Source: Acidobacteriaceae bacterium
Lineage (GTDB): Bacteria; Acidobacteriota; Terriglobia; Terriglobales; Acidobacteriaceae
Assembly (NCBI GenBank): GCA_003162255.1
Contig: PMMJ01000205.1
Coordinates: forward strand, 1 to 6,216
Direction: 5' to 3'
Length of the DNA stretch: 6,216 nt
Both the position numbers and the translations under genes were made by a program. Position 1 is the first letter of the stretch, and each line of letters opens with the position of its first letter. The notes under the pieces are model-generated. The model did not search any database, was not told the origin of the DNA, and saw only the letters and a program-made list of their open reading frames with translations. Below are positions 5,831 through 6,216 of this stretch, in pieces.

Positions 5831-6216
5831 GCCGGTTATATCGAGTCTTACGCAAGACGTTTGCCCGTGCTCCCTTTGACGGCGAAGGCGCCTACCGCTA
5901 CGGTGGACGGTGGTCGAGCCCCGGAACCCGCCTCAGTTACACCTCCGAACATCAATCTCTCGCGATGCTGGAGTATTTCATCCACCTTGATGTGGACGAT
6001 CCTCCTGGCGATCTGGTTCTAGCGGTTGCGGAAGTCCCAGACGATATAGCCCGCGAGCGGGTTGAAGCCGGCGCTCTGCCGGCAAACTGGCGCGAATCTG
6101 CGGCTCCCGCCGGACTCGCTCGGCTGGGTGATGAATTTGCGCAACGAGGAGAGAACTGTTTGCTAATGGTGCCCTCCGTACTCGCGCCGAGCAAAAATAA
6201 CTGTCTGATTAATCCC
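5827..6216 (+). CDS. RES-domain toxin (NAD+-degrading type), 3' end cut by window edge
   Basis: 130 residues are present in an open frame from TTG 5827 to the right edge. RES toxins stop growth by degrading cellular NAD+; MbcT of mycobacteria is an NAD+ phosphorylase. Visible family landmarks are LYRV (4-7), FDGEGAYRYGGRWSSPGT (17-34), YTSEHQSLAMLEYFIHL (38-54), LPANWR (84-89), LGDEF (100-104), LLMVPS (112-117) and NNCLINP at the edge. The Arg, Glu and Ser that give the family its name are R28, E49 and S117, and Y38 is also present, so an active enzyme is expected. Only the usual last segment after N-P is missing, roughly 20-30 residues by comparison with the family. An in-frame TAG immediately precedes the TTG (5824-5826), so no earlier start is possible, and the next in-frame ATG (residue 47) would remove the core. 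The start overlaps the antitoxin stop by 4 nt (TTGA). Confidence 0.92.
   Translation, partial: MSRLYRVLRKTFARAPFDGEGAYRYGGRWSSPGTRLSYTSEHQSLAMLEYFIHLDVDDPPGDLVLAVAEVPDDIARERVEAGALPANWRESAAPAGLARLGDEFAQRGENCLLMVPSVLAPSKNNCLINP

Noticed and set aside
5814..5879. ATG at 5814 as start of the toxin
   Set aside because: It is in a different frame from the RES domain and stops after about 21 codons.
5952..6194. An 80-codon minus-strand frame
   Set aside because: It is antisense to the RES toxin; the plus-strand reading carries the full family signature.

Overview
The window is bacterial, moderately GC-rich and densely coded. It suggests an Acidobacteriota (Terriglobia-like) soil bacterium. That is an inference from protein style only: an exported Sel1-repeat protein with a short helical N-terminal domain, a FecR-like protein with a Trp/Tyr-rich DUF6600-type middle, and a PilZ domain fused to a long coiled coil. 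No rRNA or tRNA is present to test it.

Layout. (1) Positions 1-3315, minus strand: a two-gene operon. The upstream gene (3315 to 1306) encodes an exported FecR-domain / aromatic-rich / TPR protein. Only 3 nt after its stop, the second gene (1302 to the left edge, cut off) encodes an exported Sel1-like repeat protein. Both have signal peptides, so they probably act together outside the cytoplasm, perhaps as envelope scaffolds. (2) Positions 3316-3754: an intergenic region between divergent genes. It holds a sigma-54-like motif for the minus operon and a potential RNA hairpin, but no convincing gene. (3) Positions 3755-5197, plus strand: a 480-aa cytosolic protein with an N-terminal PilZ-like domain and a very long coiled coil. 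(4) Positions 5198-5353: a short spacer without a supported feature. (5) Positions 5354-6216, plus strand: a type II toxin-antitoxin module of the Xre/MbcA/ParS-RES class. It has a near-consensus promoter, an inverted-repeat operator overlapping the -10 box, a 145-aa antitoxin whose start lies almost at the predicted transcription start, and a RES toxin. The toxin starts at TTG, overlaps the antitoxin stop by 4 nt and is cut by the right edge just before its last segment.

The three blocks are probably independent transcription units. I see no clearly undescribed system. The most distinctive items are the expression architecture of the toxin-antitoxin locus, the PilZ domain lacking part of the usual c-di-GMP signature, and the tightly coupled FecR/DUF6600/TPR plus Sel1 secreted pair.
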